64,000 nt of DNA from Erinaceus europaeus (GCF_950295315.1 NC_080175.1:63947353-64011352); one strand, 5' to 3'. Positions 10,481 through 21,768 are shown, numbered from the stretch's first letter. A program made the numbers and translations. Notes: a model not told the origin generated them from the letters alone.

Positions 10481-10669
10481 TAATTTCTAGATAAATTTGT
10501 TTTGTCACTGGGGCTTCAAAATTATGAACTGAATTTATTGGATAAGAAGCGGGTAACAGCAAATTAGAAGAAGAAACTCAGAAATTTATTCAATTTGCTG
10601 CAACAAAAATGGGTCAACTATCTAGGAGTAAACATTAACAAAAGATTCTTCTATTATTTTTATTTATCT

Positions 10670-10775
10670 TTTTACCAGAGCACTGCTCACCTCTGGGGAT
10701 TGAACCAGGGACTTTTGGTGCCTCAGACATGAAAGTCTTTTTGCATAACCATTATGTTATCTCTCCAGCCCAAGA
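10670..10775 (-). mobile_element. Antisense S3 SINE
   Basis: CCAGAGCACTGCTCACCTCT ... GATTGAACCAGGGACTTT ... CATAACCATTATGTTATCTC is the inverse of the S3 body and head. Confidence 0.8.
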
Positions 10776-11795
10776 ATTTTCCATTCTTTACTTAAATTTT
10801 CAGTCTCTCCTTTGTTCTATGTCACACCCCGTAAACCTTACAAGTTTGGGAAAACTTTTCCCTAAACTTCTGGACTTCCCCTTTAACATGACCAAATCCA
10901 AATCCATGTCTCCCTCATTAAGAACAGACCACATCCAAAAGCTGAGAAAGCATTTGTCAATCCAAGGAGAGAGTCAGGTTACGAAGCACTTTACAGATCT
11001 GGCAAGGGTTAGGTTATGGCTAACTTGTTACTTTCCTTATTTTCCATCCTATTTTTTTTTTTTTTTTGTCAAGTTCATCACTGGGACTCAGTGATTGCAT
11101 GAATCCTTTATCCTGGCAGCCATTTTTTTTTAACTTAGAGACTAAAAGACAAGGGGAGAGAAAGAGATAGAGGCAGAAAGAAGAGTAGCCAACTTATACA
11201 CTTAAAAATAAATAAATAAAACTGTTAAATGTTATCCCTGCAGGCACTTCTGTGTGGAGGGTCAGGGCTCCAATCCAGGTCTTCACTTTTTTTGCATGTG
11301 CTAATGTGAACTCCACTAGGCAAGAAGCAGCATGTAGTAGTTCCCTTATAACTTCAGTGGTATAGATCCAGACTTCTCTTTCCTGCAGTTCTTCTTTCAC
11401 TTTCCTCACTTGTTGATCACAAGACCAAGCTAATTAAATATCTTTCAAGTTAAGGTGTTTCCAGAAAACTTGCCTTCCCACATCAAAGATAATTTATATC
11501 AATTAAGAAAAACACTCACGTACTGTCCAATAGAGATATAATTGCCTCTTCAAAACTGTGCAAAAGAAAATGTCCTCATTAACTGTGCTCTTTTAAAGCA
11601 GAAGTTATAATTGAAATTTTGTAAAGCATAATACTATAACTGTACAACAGTATTTTTCACTCCATAGAGAATACAGATCTAAGTAAGATGTCTTGCTATA
11701 CTAACAGGTGTCTCAATTTCCCTTCCCTACCAAGTACTAAAATTTCATGATGACTTTTGTCAGTTACTCTTTTATCTTCTACTCCATCATGCTGT
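10776..11795. other. Mostly unassigned DNA with a degenerate antisense SINE
   Basis: About 11040-11385 has a poly(T) start, CATCACTGGGACTCAGTG, purine-rich body and CCCTGCAGGCAC, consistent with a broken antisense SINE. The rest shows no recognisable feature. Confidence 0.45.
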
Positions 11796-11799
11796 TCCT

Positions 11800-14042
11800 T
11801 TTTTATTTATTTATTTATAAAATGAAAACACTGGCAAGACCATAGGATAAGAGAGGTACAATTCCCACCACCAGAACTCTATATCCCATCCTAATCCCTG
11901 ATAGCATTCCTATTCTTTAAACCTCTGGGAATATGGACCCAGGGGCACTATGGGGTGCAGAAGGTGAAAGATCTGGCTTCTGTAATTGCTTCCCTGCTAA
12001 ACATGGGAATTGACAGGTCAATCCATATTCCCAGCCTCTCTCTTTCCCTTGTGGGGCTGGGATCTGGGGAAGCGGAGCTCCAGAACACATTGGTGGGGTC
12101 ATCTGTGCAGGGAAGTCCAGTTGGCATCATGGTAGCACCTGTAACCTGGTGGCTGAAAAGGAGTTAACATATAAAGCCATATATATTGTCGATTAATTAT
12201 GAACCTAAAGGCTAGAATATTTCAGATAAAAATTTAGCGTTCTCTGTTTTGGAAATAGCTAGTGGGTTTATTTTAGGTAAATTCCAAAGGGCCCATGACT
12301 TTATTATTTTTTTTCTTATTCTGACATCTGAGATGCAAGTGAGCCCAAGTTATTTTCTGGGTAGATTATGTTATGGTTGGGAAAAGGGCTAGAAAGCTGG
12401 ATCAGGGAAGAGAGTAGTCTCCCAAATATGGGAAAAGTGTATAAATATTGTGGACTGAAAAATCCATCAATTTGATCTAGGTCCCATATTCAGCATAGGG
12501 GCCTATGTAACCTCTACATCCTTCTAGGTCTGAGATTACATTCTGTGATCATCAGTATGAACATTTCGAGTTGTACCAATTTCAGGATCCATCTTCTTCA
12601 AGTGGTAGATAGAGTATGGTATCCACCACCTCCCTTAGGAGGATGGAACATTCTACCATTGTTGGTCCACATTGAGGGCGAGATCTTATGGGGGGCCCCA
12701 AAGGGGTCCATTATGTTGTTCCTGATGGAGATGACCAGTGATAATGGACATAGGGATCTATTTGACATCTAGGCTCAGCTTATGGGAAATGGGCCCACTG
12801 TCCGGTAAATCCAGGCCACTGTTTCCCTAAGAGTCTGAAAGGGTAGATACCAGGCTCTCCCCTCTCTGGACAGGTTCCCCAAACCTCATGAACTAATGAT
12901 TGATGGCTTCTCTGGATGGGGGGCTACCTTTCTACACATGCCCCTCCTCCCTCTTTAAAACAAAGGTGATGAATTACTGTGTATTGTGTATGGCCAACTT
13001 GAAAACCACTGCAAATGTCCTGATCTTACTCAATTGCTCCCTTCCCCACTGCCCTGAAGTGCCTGTAATTTACCCCCAGAGAAATACGTATTGTGAACTC
13101 ATAATCAAGCCTTGTATGGTAACTTTCCAGTTGCAATCAAATAGTTTCTAGGGGAAGATATAACTATGAATTTTGTTGCATTCTGATTGGATTAATAATT
13201 TCCTCAACCTTCTTTCTGGGCTATGATTATATTTAGTTGTTTGAATACCCCCAATAAACGAGTCACCCCTCTGAGGCCTCTTCCAGAGTTGGAAGAGTCT
13301 GGAGTAATTTTCTCCTCTCTGCACACCTCACCACTCAACACACAGAGCCACCCCAGGACTCCCAGGGAGTCACTCTGACCTCCACCAACCAATGGCCAGG
13401 AGGCGGGGGACCTGGAGGGAGCCAGCAATTGTGTTTGTGTAGGAATCCCAGGACTCTCCAACTAGGGTCCCAGATGATGGGGTGGCCTGATAGTGACTAA
13501 AGAGTCATCATTAAATTATGCCAGTCTCTTGCCCTTATTCAGCTTTTGTAGTCCGTACATTGATAAGGTTAGTTTTAGAGTGACTGAGGAAAGTGTAATA
13601 GGTAGCAGCTAAAGAGGGTATCAAAATCTAAGTAGACACTATTTCATTAGGAACTGTATGGTGTCATCTTAGGTATTTCTGCTTGCTTGCTGCATATATT
13701 GACTCACTGCAGACTATTGTGTACTTTTGCTTCCAGGTATATATTTTGCACTAATTTATGGATACATGTGAACATATGTTTTATCTTATGGGACCTGGTC
13801 TATATCTAGGTTTTGGCACTTTGTTAGGAAGTGAACTACCTGAAATGGAATTAAGGAGTCCTATGAGAAAGGAAAGGTCTCACCTGAAAATGATGCTGAA
13901 GGGTTGACATTCCACACCTGAAGTCTCTGGACCCAGTCTGAAGTGAAGTAGGCCGAGGTGGTACTCGTTTCATTGAGTAGGTTGGGATCAGAAGATGCTA
14001 TAACATTTGGTATGAATTAAGAGAAGCATGCAGTAAAGTGAT
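11800..14042 (-). mobile_element. Repeat A copy A2 (long form), antisense, interrupted
   Basis: The plus strand starts with a T/TTTA-rich stretch (inverse tail), then the inverse of the repeat A 3' terminus (CCATAGGATAAGAGAGGTAC, AATTCCCACCACCAGAACTC), and runs through the long internal region to about 14042. Compared with A4 it carries a foreign insert of about 660 bp at 12772-13436. Its region around 13725-13750 lacks the 120-bp insert seen in A4, which shows that A4 is the altered copy. Confidence 0.8.
12772..13436 (+). mobile_element. Unclassified insert in repeat A2, LTR-like features
   Basis: Absent from repeat A4 at the corresponding point. It contains CCCCCAATAAACGAG with a GC-richer, pyrimidine-rich stretch after it, and a CCAAT box (ACCAACCAATGGCCAGG) near 13385. 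That could be an LTR or part of an endogenous retrovirus. I could not define TG...CA ends or a TSD, and orientation is inferred only from AATAAA. Confidence 0.4.
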
Positions 14043-14180
14043 GAAAACAATAATAACAACAACAAGGGTAATAATCAGGCCAACAAAAAGTGGGAAAAAT
14101 GGCCTCCAGGACCAGTGGTTTCAGAGTGTGGGCATGGAGCCCCTGCAATAACTTTGGAGGCAAAAAGAAAAAGAAAAAAA
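14043..14180 (+). mobile_element. S1 SINE, 3' part only
   Basis: AACAATAATAACAACAAC, then GGCCTCCAGGACCAGTGG ... CAATAACTTTGGAGGC and A-rich tail: the distal S1 segment without its tRNA head, directly next to the 5' end of A2. Confidence 0.75.
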
Positions 14181-15185
14181 TAATAAGGCAAAGTAGATCA
14201 AAATGGTCTTTAGTCTAATATTTTATTCAATTGTGTGTCCTATCCTTTATAGGCACAAAATATCACTTTACAAACAATTTACAATGCCTTATTTGGCAGA
14301 CAAACACTATCCAGTACTTTGTTAACTTAGTAACTGAAAAACAAAAGTTCATTTACTTAAAACTGACCTGGGTGGTTAAAATTTGGCCTCTAGTTGTAAG
14401 CACTATGAGTTCTTACAACTATGGCTTTCATCAATTATTCTTAATGTATTCTTGAGCAATTTTGTATATTAGTTTCAATTTGTTCTACTGTTCTTATAGT
14501 TCTTAACTAAAATTCTGGAAATGAATAACACTTGTAAGTATTCATTATTTTTATTACAGTGAAGAGCATGTCTCTAAGATTTTCTCAATCATTATTCATG
14601 CTCTTCACTGATGCCAAGCAATGAATTTCACTTGAGTTCTTTTGAATTGCTTTCAGAAAGTAGCAGCTTTTAATTAATCTCTTCTTTGCTATTTTTCCTT
14701 ACTTTACAATCCCCATTAACTTTAAATAATGTGTCCCAGGCCATCAATTTTTATACTTTTGTTTTCTTTCAGGATTTGGATACATTTAATAACAGAATGC
14801 TTTCCCAGGCTTCTACACCTTTAGTAGATACTTTTCCCTTATTTTTCTTTTCACAGATCATCATGAAGACTGAACTTTCTAGGATATTAGTCATATTCTC
14901 ATATTCCACTCCAAGGGAAGTTAGGGAACAGATATCAATATTCTCACAATGTAGAACTAGTATATACATGACAAGACTGACATGCCAATCATTCACAAAA
15001 ACACTTTCATGTATTTTGTTTACTGTAAGATTATTAATATACATATGTTTTACACATTTTCCAGTTTACTATAAAGTAAAAGCTTACATTTTTTCCTTTC
15101 TTTAATATGTCTATGCTTTCAGTATTTTCCAACATTTATGAGAGCAAAGAAAAATAAAGGAGGAAGAAGATATAAGAAAATGTGA
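14181..15185. other. Unassigned AT-rich DNA
   Basis: No repeat family recognised. Contains the inverted repeat listed separately. Open frames of up to 139 codons on + and 91 on - show no recognisable domain and are AT-rich in composition, so they are not called as genes. Confidence 0.5.
14557..14610. repeat. Perfect 14-bp inverted repeat with 26-nt spacer
   Basis: CAGTGAAGAGCATG (14557-14570) is exactly complementary to CATGCTCTTCACTG (14597-14610). It would form a 14-bp hairpin in RNA or a short cruciform arm. Pairing does not extend beyond the arms. Confidence 0.9.
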
Positions 15186-15189
15186 AAGA

Positions 15190-15478
15190 GAGAGGCAGAC
15201 TGGGAGTATGGACCGACCAGTCAACACCCATGTTCAGCGGGGAAGCAATTACAGAAGCCAGACCTTCCACCTTCTACAACCCACAATGACCTTGGGTCCA
15301 TGCTCCCAGAGGGATAGAGAGTGGGAAAGCTATCAGGGGAGGGGGTGGGATATGGAGATTGGGTGGTGGGAATTGTGTGGAGATGTACCCCTCCTACCCT
15401 ATGGTTTTGTTAATTTATCCTTTCTTAAATAAAAAAATATATATTAATAAATTTTAAAAAATAATAAAAAACATAAAA
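15190..15478 (+). mobile_element. Repeat A copy A3, 5'-truncated
   Basis: Begins inside the conserved 3' region (GAGAGGCAGACTGGGAGTAT) and runs to CCTATGGTTTTGTTAATTTA, AAATAAAA and a long A-rich tail. A clear TSD was not found. Confidence 0.85.
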
Positions 15479-15480
15479 AA

Positions 15481-15787
15481 TAAAATGCGATTATTCACAA
15501 TAATTACTTGTAAATTCCAACTCCTGTACCAATTCTGACGTATTTCAAAAGCAATTAGTTACAAGAACACTTTAATTTGTAGTTTTTCGTCAAAGTCTGC
15601 TGAGTAGATAATGCATGCTTTCCAAATAAAAGTTATAAAAGCACAAAAATAAAAGTTCCTGGCAATCAAGTTATCTAATAACAAGGCCAATATCTTTTAT
15701 TTTAATGAACCAAGAAAAAGGCTTACCCCTTTGAATGAGCACTGCCTTCTGCAGGACATTATCTTCAGGAAGATATATAAAGTGGGC
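15481..15787. other. Unassigned DNA
   Basis: No recognisable feature. Confidence 0.5.
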
Positions 15788-16010
15788 TTCTTGAGCCCAG
15801 GAGGCAGTGCACCTGATTAAGCACACATTCTACAGTGTGCAAGGAACTGGTTTAAGTTCTGGTGCCCCACCTGCAGGGAGAAAGCTTCACCAGCAGTGAA
15901 GCAGGTCTACAGGTGTCCCTCTGTTTCTTTCCCTTTCTATCTCCCCACTCCCCTCTCAATTTCTCTCTGTCTCTATTCAATAATTAATTAATTAATTAAA
16001 AAAATAACAG
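15788..16010 (+). mobile_element. S2 tRNA-derived SINE
   Basis: GGAGGCAGTGCACCTGATTA head, CCCACCTGCAGGGAGAAAGC, pyrimidine body, (ATTA)n tail. AGTGGGC at 15781-15787 and 16011-16017 is the probable TSD. Confidence 0.8.
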
Positions 16011-16249
16011 AGTGGGCCACTTTAGTCTTCTCTGTGTCTTTATATTGAACACTGTTACGTTCATTATAAAGGCACCTTTTGGGTATAGTAAACCAATAGG
16101 ATAGAAGGAAACCAGAGCCTCATACACTGCTACCGCCATTCCTCACTATTACTTATGAATATTAAGGGGTTACAATATAAAGTTTCTTTCATTTTGAAAG
16201 CTTTGTTTTGTTCTTCATTTTAGACTGCATGTTAAATGCACACTTTTTT

Positions 16250-16866
16250 TTTAACCTTCAGGCTTATCACCGGGACTCAGTGCCTGTACTATGAATCCAC
16301 TGCTCCTGGAGGCTATTTGTGTTTCCCTTTTGTGCCCCTTGTTGTTTATTGTTGTTGTTATTGTTATTGCTGTCTTTGTTATTGGATAGGACAGAGAGAA
16401 ATCGAGAGAGGAGGGAATGACAGAGAGGGAGATAGAAATATAGACACCTGGGAGTCAGGCGGTAGCGCAGTGGCTTAAGCGCAGGTAGCGCGAAGAGCAG
16501 GGACCAGCATAGGATCCTGGTTTGAGACCCAGGCTCCCCACCTGCAGGGGAATCGCTTCACAGGCGGTGAAGCAGGTCTGCAGGTGTCTATCTTTCTCTC
16601 CCCCTCTCTGTCTTTCCCTCTCTCTCCATTTATCTCTGTCCTATCTAACAACGACAACATCAATAACAACAACAATAAAAACAAGGTCAACAAAAGGGAA
16701 AATAAAAAAAAAAGAAAGAAAAGAAAGAAATATAGACACCTGATTCACCGCCAGTGATGCGAACCCCTTTCCCGTGGGGAGCCTGGGACTTGAACCAGGA
16801 TCCTTACGCGGGTGTTTGCACTTTGCACCAGGTGAACTTAACCCACTGTGCCACCGCCCGGCCCCC
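16250..16866 (-). mobile_element. S1 SINE (outer), split by another S1
   Basis: Antisense S1 in two pieces, 16250-16450 (distal tail and body) and 16743-16866 (head, ending CCACCGCCCGGCCCC). It was broken by insertion of the sense S1 at 16451-16725. Confidence 0.85.
16451..16725 (+). mobile_element. S1 SINE (inner), inserted in an S1
   Basis: Complete sense S1 with A box GTAGCGCAGTGG and A-rich tail. Perfect 17-bp TSD AGAAATATAGACACCTG at 16434-16450 and 16726-16742. Opposite orientation to its host SINE. Confidence 0.9.
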
Positions 16867-16944
16867 ACAATTAATTCTTTGTCTGTCAATTGATATATGT
16901 ATGCAAATGAAGCAAATAAATGTGCTATGCAGATTACGAAGTTA

Positions 16945-17060
16945 TACGAAAGTCTCATGCATGAGGTTCTGAGGTCCCAGGTTCAATCCCCAGTACCAGA
17001 GAAGAGCTGTTTCTCCCTCTTTTTCTCTCTTTCTCTCATTAGAAAAAGAATAAAGACAAC
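16945..17060 (+). mobile_element. S3 SINE fragment
   Basis: GTTCTGAGGTCCCAGGTTCA, ATCCCCAGTACCAGAGAAGA and a CTCTTT-rich body, without the proximal head. Confidence 0.7.
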
Positions 17061-17177
17061 CACAAAATAGTTCACTTGGGTAGTGTCATGAGCTGCCATA
17101 TACAAGACTTATGTTTGAGCTCAGTCTCCATTATAGTCTGGGAAGTTACATTCCCAGCATTCTGTAAAATTAGTCTT

Positions 17178-17502
17178 TTTTTTTTTTTTTTGCCTCCAGG
17201 GTTATTGCTGGGCCTCGGTGCCTGCACTAAAAATCCACTGCTCCCGGAGACTATTTTTTTCCCTTTTGTTGCCCTTGTTTATCATTGTTGTTGTTGTTAT
17301 TATTGTTGTTGTTGTTGCTGTTGTTGGATAGGGCAGAGAGGAGAAGACAGAGAGGGGGAGGGAAAGATAGACACCTACAGACCTGCTTCACCACTTGTGA
17401 AGCGACTCCCCTGCAGGTTGGGAGCCAGGGGCTCCTACCGGGATCCTTACATCTGTCCTTGAGCTTTGCTCCCCTTAAACTGCTGCACTATTGTCGGTTC
17501 CC
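17178..17502 (-). mobile_element. S1 SINE, antisense
   Basis: Poly(T), GCCTCCAGGGTTATTGCTGG, (GTT)n, TTGGATAGGGCAGAGAGG and head complement ending near CGGTTCC. The cysteine-rich peptides readable across it are translations of (GTT/TGT)n only. Confidence 0.85.
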
Positions 17503-18690
17503 TAGTCTGCTTTTTTGTATTGAGAGATTATTTACAAAAAACGTTTTCACTACTGCTGATCACTTATTGTAAAATCCACCCAACAAACTCAAGGCAAAAT
17601 GATCAATATATTGAAGATCTAAACAAAAGGATCCGGTAAACATTGAAGAAAACTAATTGTATATACTTTAACTGCATGTGTTATTGGCATAATGACAATG
17701 TGTTTATAACATACATTACAATATATTATTATATACTAGATGGCATATAATAATATAAAAGTGCTTTAAATAGCATAATTATGTTTCATAAGATATTTAA
17801 ACAAAATATGAAATTTTCATTTTGGGGGATTTCTCAAAAGGATGAATTTTCACTCATGGAGGTTGTAAAGATCATTATAGTATATATAAAGGGTATATAT
17901 AAATGAAAGATTCTTTTAAAAACTTTGTCAGTTGTACTTGGGTACTCATGAGTTAAATAAAACATTAGCCACCAGTAGATATTTTGATTACTTGTCCTCC
18001 TCTGGGGAATAAACCAAGTTCTTTAGAACTATTTGTTTTTGTACACATATTGGTTATGAAGTTGCCAATTGTCTTCCAAGGTCAAGACAAAGCTTTGCCA
18101 ATTGCTTTCTTAGCACTTCTGAAGCAAGTTGAAAATGCACTAATGGTAACTATATTGTTTAATCTCATTGTTAAGGTGAGTCACCAAGTTGCTGCTTGCC
18201 AAAGGTGAACTCTAAAGAAAGAAAAGATTTTGTAGAGGTAAAAAAATCATCTTCATAAAGGACTGGGAAATTAAAATAGGACAGAAAAAAAATAAAAGAT
18301 TGGAAAAAAAAATCTTCATTCATTTACTTAAAATGCTAAAGGGTTGATTTTCCTTTACAGAGATTTAGCTATTATTTAGTTAGTCTGAGTCACAGATTTC
18401 TGACTTTTTAAATTACTCACTCCACTTTTAATTCCTTGAAGAACTAGAGATCTTTCATTACTAGCTTGAGTTTAATTGTATATTACAAAGAAATAATGAA
18501 ATATTTCATCTGTTTGATAACTTTAGGTATTGGCATCTTCACAAAGCACTTACTACTGAAAAAGTGAATTTGGAAATTTTCTAATTTATTTAATAAAGTC
18601 TCTCTTTAGACTCTATACTCCAGAGTACCTTCTCTCTGTTATCCAGATGTAATGGTAATATACATTGCCTATATCTACAGAGCAATAACT
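17503..18690. other. Apparently unique AT-rich DNA
   Basis: No known repeat recognised, apart from the 114-bp segment (17918-18031) that recurs inside repeat A4. Confidence 0.5.
17918..18031 (+). repeat. Local duplication, copy 1 (probable source)
   Basis: About 95% identical to 19361-19473 in the same orientation. It contains GTACTCATGAGTTAAATA and TCTGGGGAATAAACCA. The neighbours of the two copies do not match, so only this segment was copied. Confidence 0.85.
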
Positions 18691-18805
18691 ATTTAAAAAT
18701 TTTTTTTTTATTATGGAGAGAAATTGAGCAGAATGGGGAAGATAGAGAGGGTGAGAGACAGACACTTGCGGCTCTGCTATTTGCCATACTGGTGGATGTT
18801 TTCCG
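18690..18805 (-). mobile_element. Degenerate antisense SINE
   Basis: Poly(T), GGAGAGAAATTGAGCAGAAT, GAGAGACAGACACTTGCGGC and CTCTGCTATTTGCC. Truncated head. Confidence 0.5.
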
Positions 18806-18898
18806 GTTGAATTATTTCCCTTCAAAATTCATGTGTTGAGGTCTTAATCAGCAGTATAGTGCTTTATTTGAAGACAGGTTTTTAAAAGTGGTAATTCA

Positions 18899-20689
18899 AA
18901 GTGAGCCCAATTGACAAATAATTTGATTATAGCAATAGCTATCAATTGCCTTCTTAAACCCTAAGACAACAGGAACCTCCCCCCTTCTGCTATAGAGCCA
19001 ATATTTCCCCAGTTCTGGAACCTCTAGAGTGGAGCTCACTTTCCTGCATGCTTCTCTCAACTCATACCAAATGATATCGCTTCTGCTGATCCCAACCTAA
19101 TCAATGCAACTAATACCACCTTGGTATGCTTCAATTCAGACTGTGTCCAGGGATGTCAGCCTTGGAATGTCAACCCTTCAGGCACATTACTAGGGCGAGA
19201 CCTTTCCTTTTGTATGATTCTCTAATTCCATTTCTGGTGGTCCAGTTCATAACAAATTCCCAAAATCTAGACATAGACCAGGATCCATGAGATAGGGGAT
19301 AAGTTCACATGTATCCACAAATTAGGGCAAAATATATACCTGAAAGCAAAAGTTTGTCAAAAAAACTTTGTCAGTTTAGGTGGGTACTCATGAGTTAAAT
19401 AGAACATTAACCACCAGTAGATATTTTGATTACTTGTCCTCCTCTGGGGAATAAACCAGGTTCTTTAGAACTAAAAGTGCACGATAGTCTACAGTGAGTA
19501 AATATACTTGCAGCAAGCAAGTAGAAAGAACTAAAAAGACACCATAAAATTCCTAATGAAATAATGTCTACTTACACTTTGATACTCTCCTTACTGATTT
19601 CCTATTATACTTCCCCCAGTCACTCCAAAGCTAACCTTATCAAAGTAAAGACTGCAAAAGCTGAATAAGGGCAAGAGATTGGCGGACTTAAATGATGACT
19701 CTTTCGTCACTATCAGACCACTCCATCATCTGGGGCCCTAGTCAGAGAGTCCTGAGATTCCCAAACAGACATGATGGGACCTCTTATCTCTCTCTCCATT
19801 GTTACTGGTTATCTCTATCAGGAATAATACAATAGACCCCTTTGTGGGCCCCCATAGGACTTTGTCCTCAATGTGGATCAACAACAGTAGAGAATGTTCC
19901 ATCCTCCCAAGGAAGGCTGGACAACATACTCTACCTTCCACCTGAGGAAGATGGGTTCTGGAATTGGGGCAACATGGAACATTCCTACTCATGACCACAA
20001 AATGTGAGCTCAGATCTACAAGGATGCAGAGGATACATAGGCCCCTAAACTGGATATGAGCCCCAGATCAGATCAGATAAAATTGCTGGGGTTTACAGTC
20101 AACAATATTTATAGACCTTTACCATATTTGGGAGCTACTCTCTTCCCTGATCCAGCTTTCTGGTCCTTTTTCCAGCCATGACATCATCTCCTCACACAAT
20201 AACTTGGTTTCACCTGCATGTCAGATGTCAGGCTCAGAAAAAAAAAAAAAAAAAAGTATAGTCATGGGTCCTTTGGAATATAATTAAAACAGGCCTACTA
20301 ACTATTTACAAAACGGAGAACCCCAACTCTTCATTTGAATTATGCCTTTAGGTTAATGATCAGCCAACATTTTTTTGGCTTTATATATGTTAACTCTTTT
20401 TTCAGCTACCAGGTTCCAGATGCTAAAATGATGCCAGCTGGACTTCCCTGGGCAGAGAACCCCACCAATGTGTCCTGGAGCCCTACACAACTAGGGAAAG
20501 ATAGTGACAAACTGGGAGTATGGGAGTATGCTCCCAGAGAGATAAAGAATAGAAAAGCTATCAGGGGAGGGGATGGTATATGGGGGTGCGGTGGTGGGAA
20601 TTGTGTGCAGTTGTACCTCTCTTACCCTATGGTTTTTGTCAGTGTTTCCTTTTTATAAATAAAAATACAATAAAATAAGAAATAAAAAG
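18899..20689 (+). mobile_element. Repeat A copy A4, long form with defined ends
   Basis: The best-defined copy: perfect 11-bp TSD GTGGTAATTCA at 18888-18898 and 20690-20700, preceded by TTTAAAA as expected for an L1 endonuclease site. Length is 1,791 bp including a 120-bp private insert (19353-19472). From 5' to 3' it has CCCTAAGACAACAGGAACC, a long non-coding body, an internal A run near 20239-20256, and the family terminus (GGGAATTGTGTGCAGTTGTA ... TTATAAATAAA) with an A-rich tail. No TG...CA termini and no tRNA-like head, so it is neither an LTR nor an ordinary SINE. It may itself be 5'-truncated relative to the source. Confidence 0.85.
19353..19472 (+). repeat. Private 120-bp insert in A4 (local duplication, copy 2)
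   Basis: Interrupts the sequence GCAAAAGTGCAC that is continuous in A2 and nearly so in A5 and A10. AAAAG is repeated on both sides (19348-19352, 19473-19477). 19361-19473 is the copy of 17918-18031, and the first 8 bases (TTTGTCAA) are extra. Confidence 0.85.
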
Positions 20690-20700
20690 GTGGTAATTCA

Positions 20701-21143
20701 GTCAAAAGAGTTATTAGGCTAAGTCTTCATGAAAAATCTCTTGTACTTATAAGACATTAAGACACACAGAGGACTATTACTTTTGTATTAATTTCCAAAT
20801 TTATCACACAAGTTTGGGAACTCTTATAATATTCCGCACAAATAATTAGAACTTTTTAACATATACACAATGAATAAAAAGAGAATGAGCAAAACAATAA
20901 ATGATTGCTGGTAAGGAAGATTAATAGTAATATCAAAAGTTCTAAATTCATATACATTGATTACAAAAAAAAACCCACCAAAATTTAAACTAATTCATTT
21001 AATAAATTAGTTGACAAATGATTTTAAGCTTATAATATTTGATTTTATATTTTTTATTTACTCTACTCTTTCAATGTTATTTTCTGAGACATCAGAAATG
21101 TTAACTTCAACATACTGAGTGACTGGGAGTTGTCTGTTTTAAT
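20701..21143. other. AT-rich DNA, nothing recognised
   Basis: No recognisable feature. Confidence 0.5.
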
Positions 21144-21157
21144 TTATACTGCAGTCA

Positions 21158-21700
21158 GAAAGTCAGACGGTTGCACAGGGGGTTAAGCGCAGGTGGCGCA
21201 AAGCTCAAGGACCAGCGTAAGGATCCCGGTTCGAGCTCCAGGCTCGCCACCTCCAGGGGAGTCACTTCACAAGTGGTGAAGCAGGTCTGTAGGTGTCTTT
21301 CTCTCCCCCTCTCTGTCTTCCCTTCCTCTCTTCATTTCTCTCTCTTCTATACAAAAAAGACATCTATAACAACAATAAACCAACAAGGGCGGGAGTCGGG
21401 CTGTAGCGCAGCGGGTTAAGCAAAGCACAAGGACCGGCATAAGGATCCCGGTTTGAACCCCGGCTCCCCACCTGCAGGGGAGTCGCTTCACAGGCGGTGA
21501 AGCAGGTCTGCAGGTGTCTATCTTTCTCTCCTCCTGTCTGTCTTCCCCTCCTCTCTCCATTTCTCTCTGTCCTATCCAACAACGACAACAACAATAATAA
21601 CTACAACAATAAAACAACAAGGGCAACAAAAGGGAATAAATAAAATAAAATAAAAAACAACAAGGGCAACAAAAGGGAATAAATAAATGAATATAAAAAA
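21158..21700 (+). mobile_element. S1 SINE (outer), split by another S1
   Basis: Outer S1 with TSD TTATACTGCAGTCA at 21144-21157 and 21701-21714 (perfect 14 bp). A second S1 sits in its CAACAAGGGC tail segment. Confidence 0.85.
21392..21655 (+). mobile_element. S1 SINE (inner) with shortened tRNA head
   Basis: Sense S1 in the same orientation as its host, repeating AACAAGGGC at both ends. Between GGGTTAAGC and AAAGCACAAGG it lacks about 11 bases normally found between the A and B boxes, so its promoter spacing is altered. Confidence 0.8.
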
Positions 21701-21768
21701 TTATACTGCAGTCAAATGCATACGTATAAGAAACTATATCTCTGAAATGAGGAGATTAAAAAATCTCA

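Noticed and set aside
13060..13430. Gammaretroviral LTR with primer-binding site in the A2 insert
   Set aside because: AATAAA and GC-rich sequence are suggestive, but no convincing TG...CA ends, TSD or 18-nt tRNA-complementary site was found.
14686..15105. 139-codon plus-strand frame as a host gene
   Set aside because: Low-complexity hydrophobic composition, overlapping a similar-length frame on the other strand, and no family resemblance.
17076..17572. Cysteine-, tyrosine- or leucine-rich open frames
   Set aside because: They come from the (GTT)n part of an antisense S1 SINE.
18899..20689. Repeat A as an LTR retrotransposon or DNA transposon
   Set aside because: It has an A-rich tail and an 11-bp TSD at an L1-type site, no inverted terminal repeats and no TG...CA ends.
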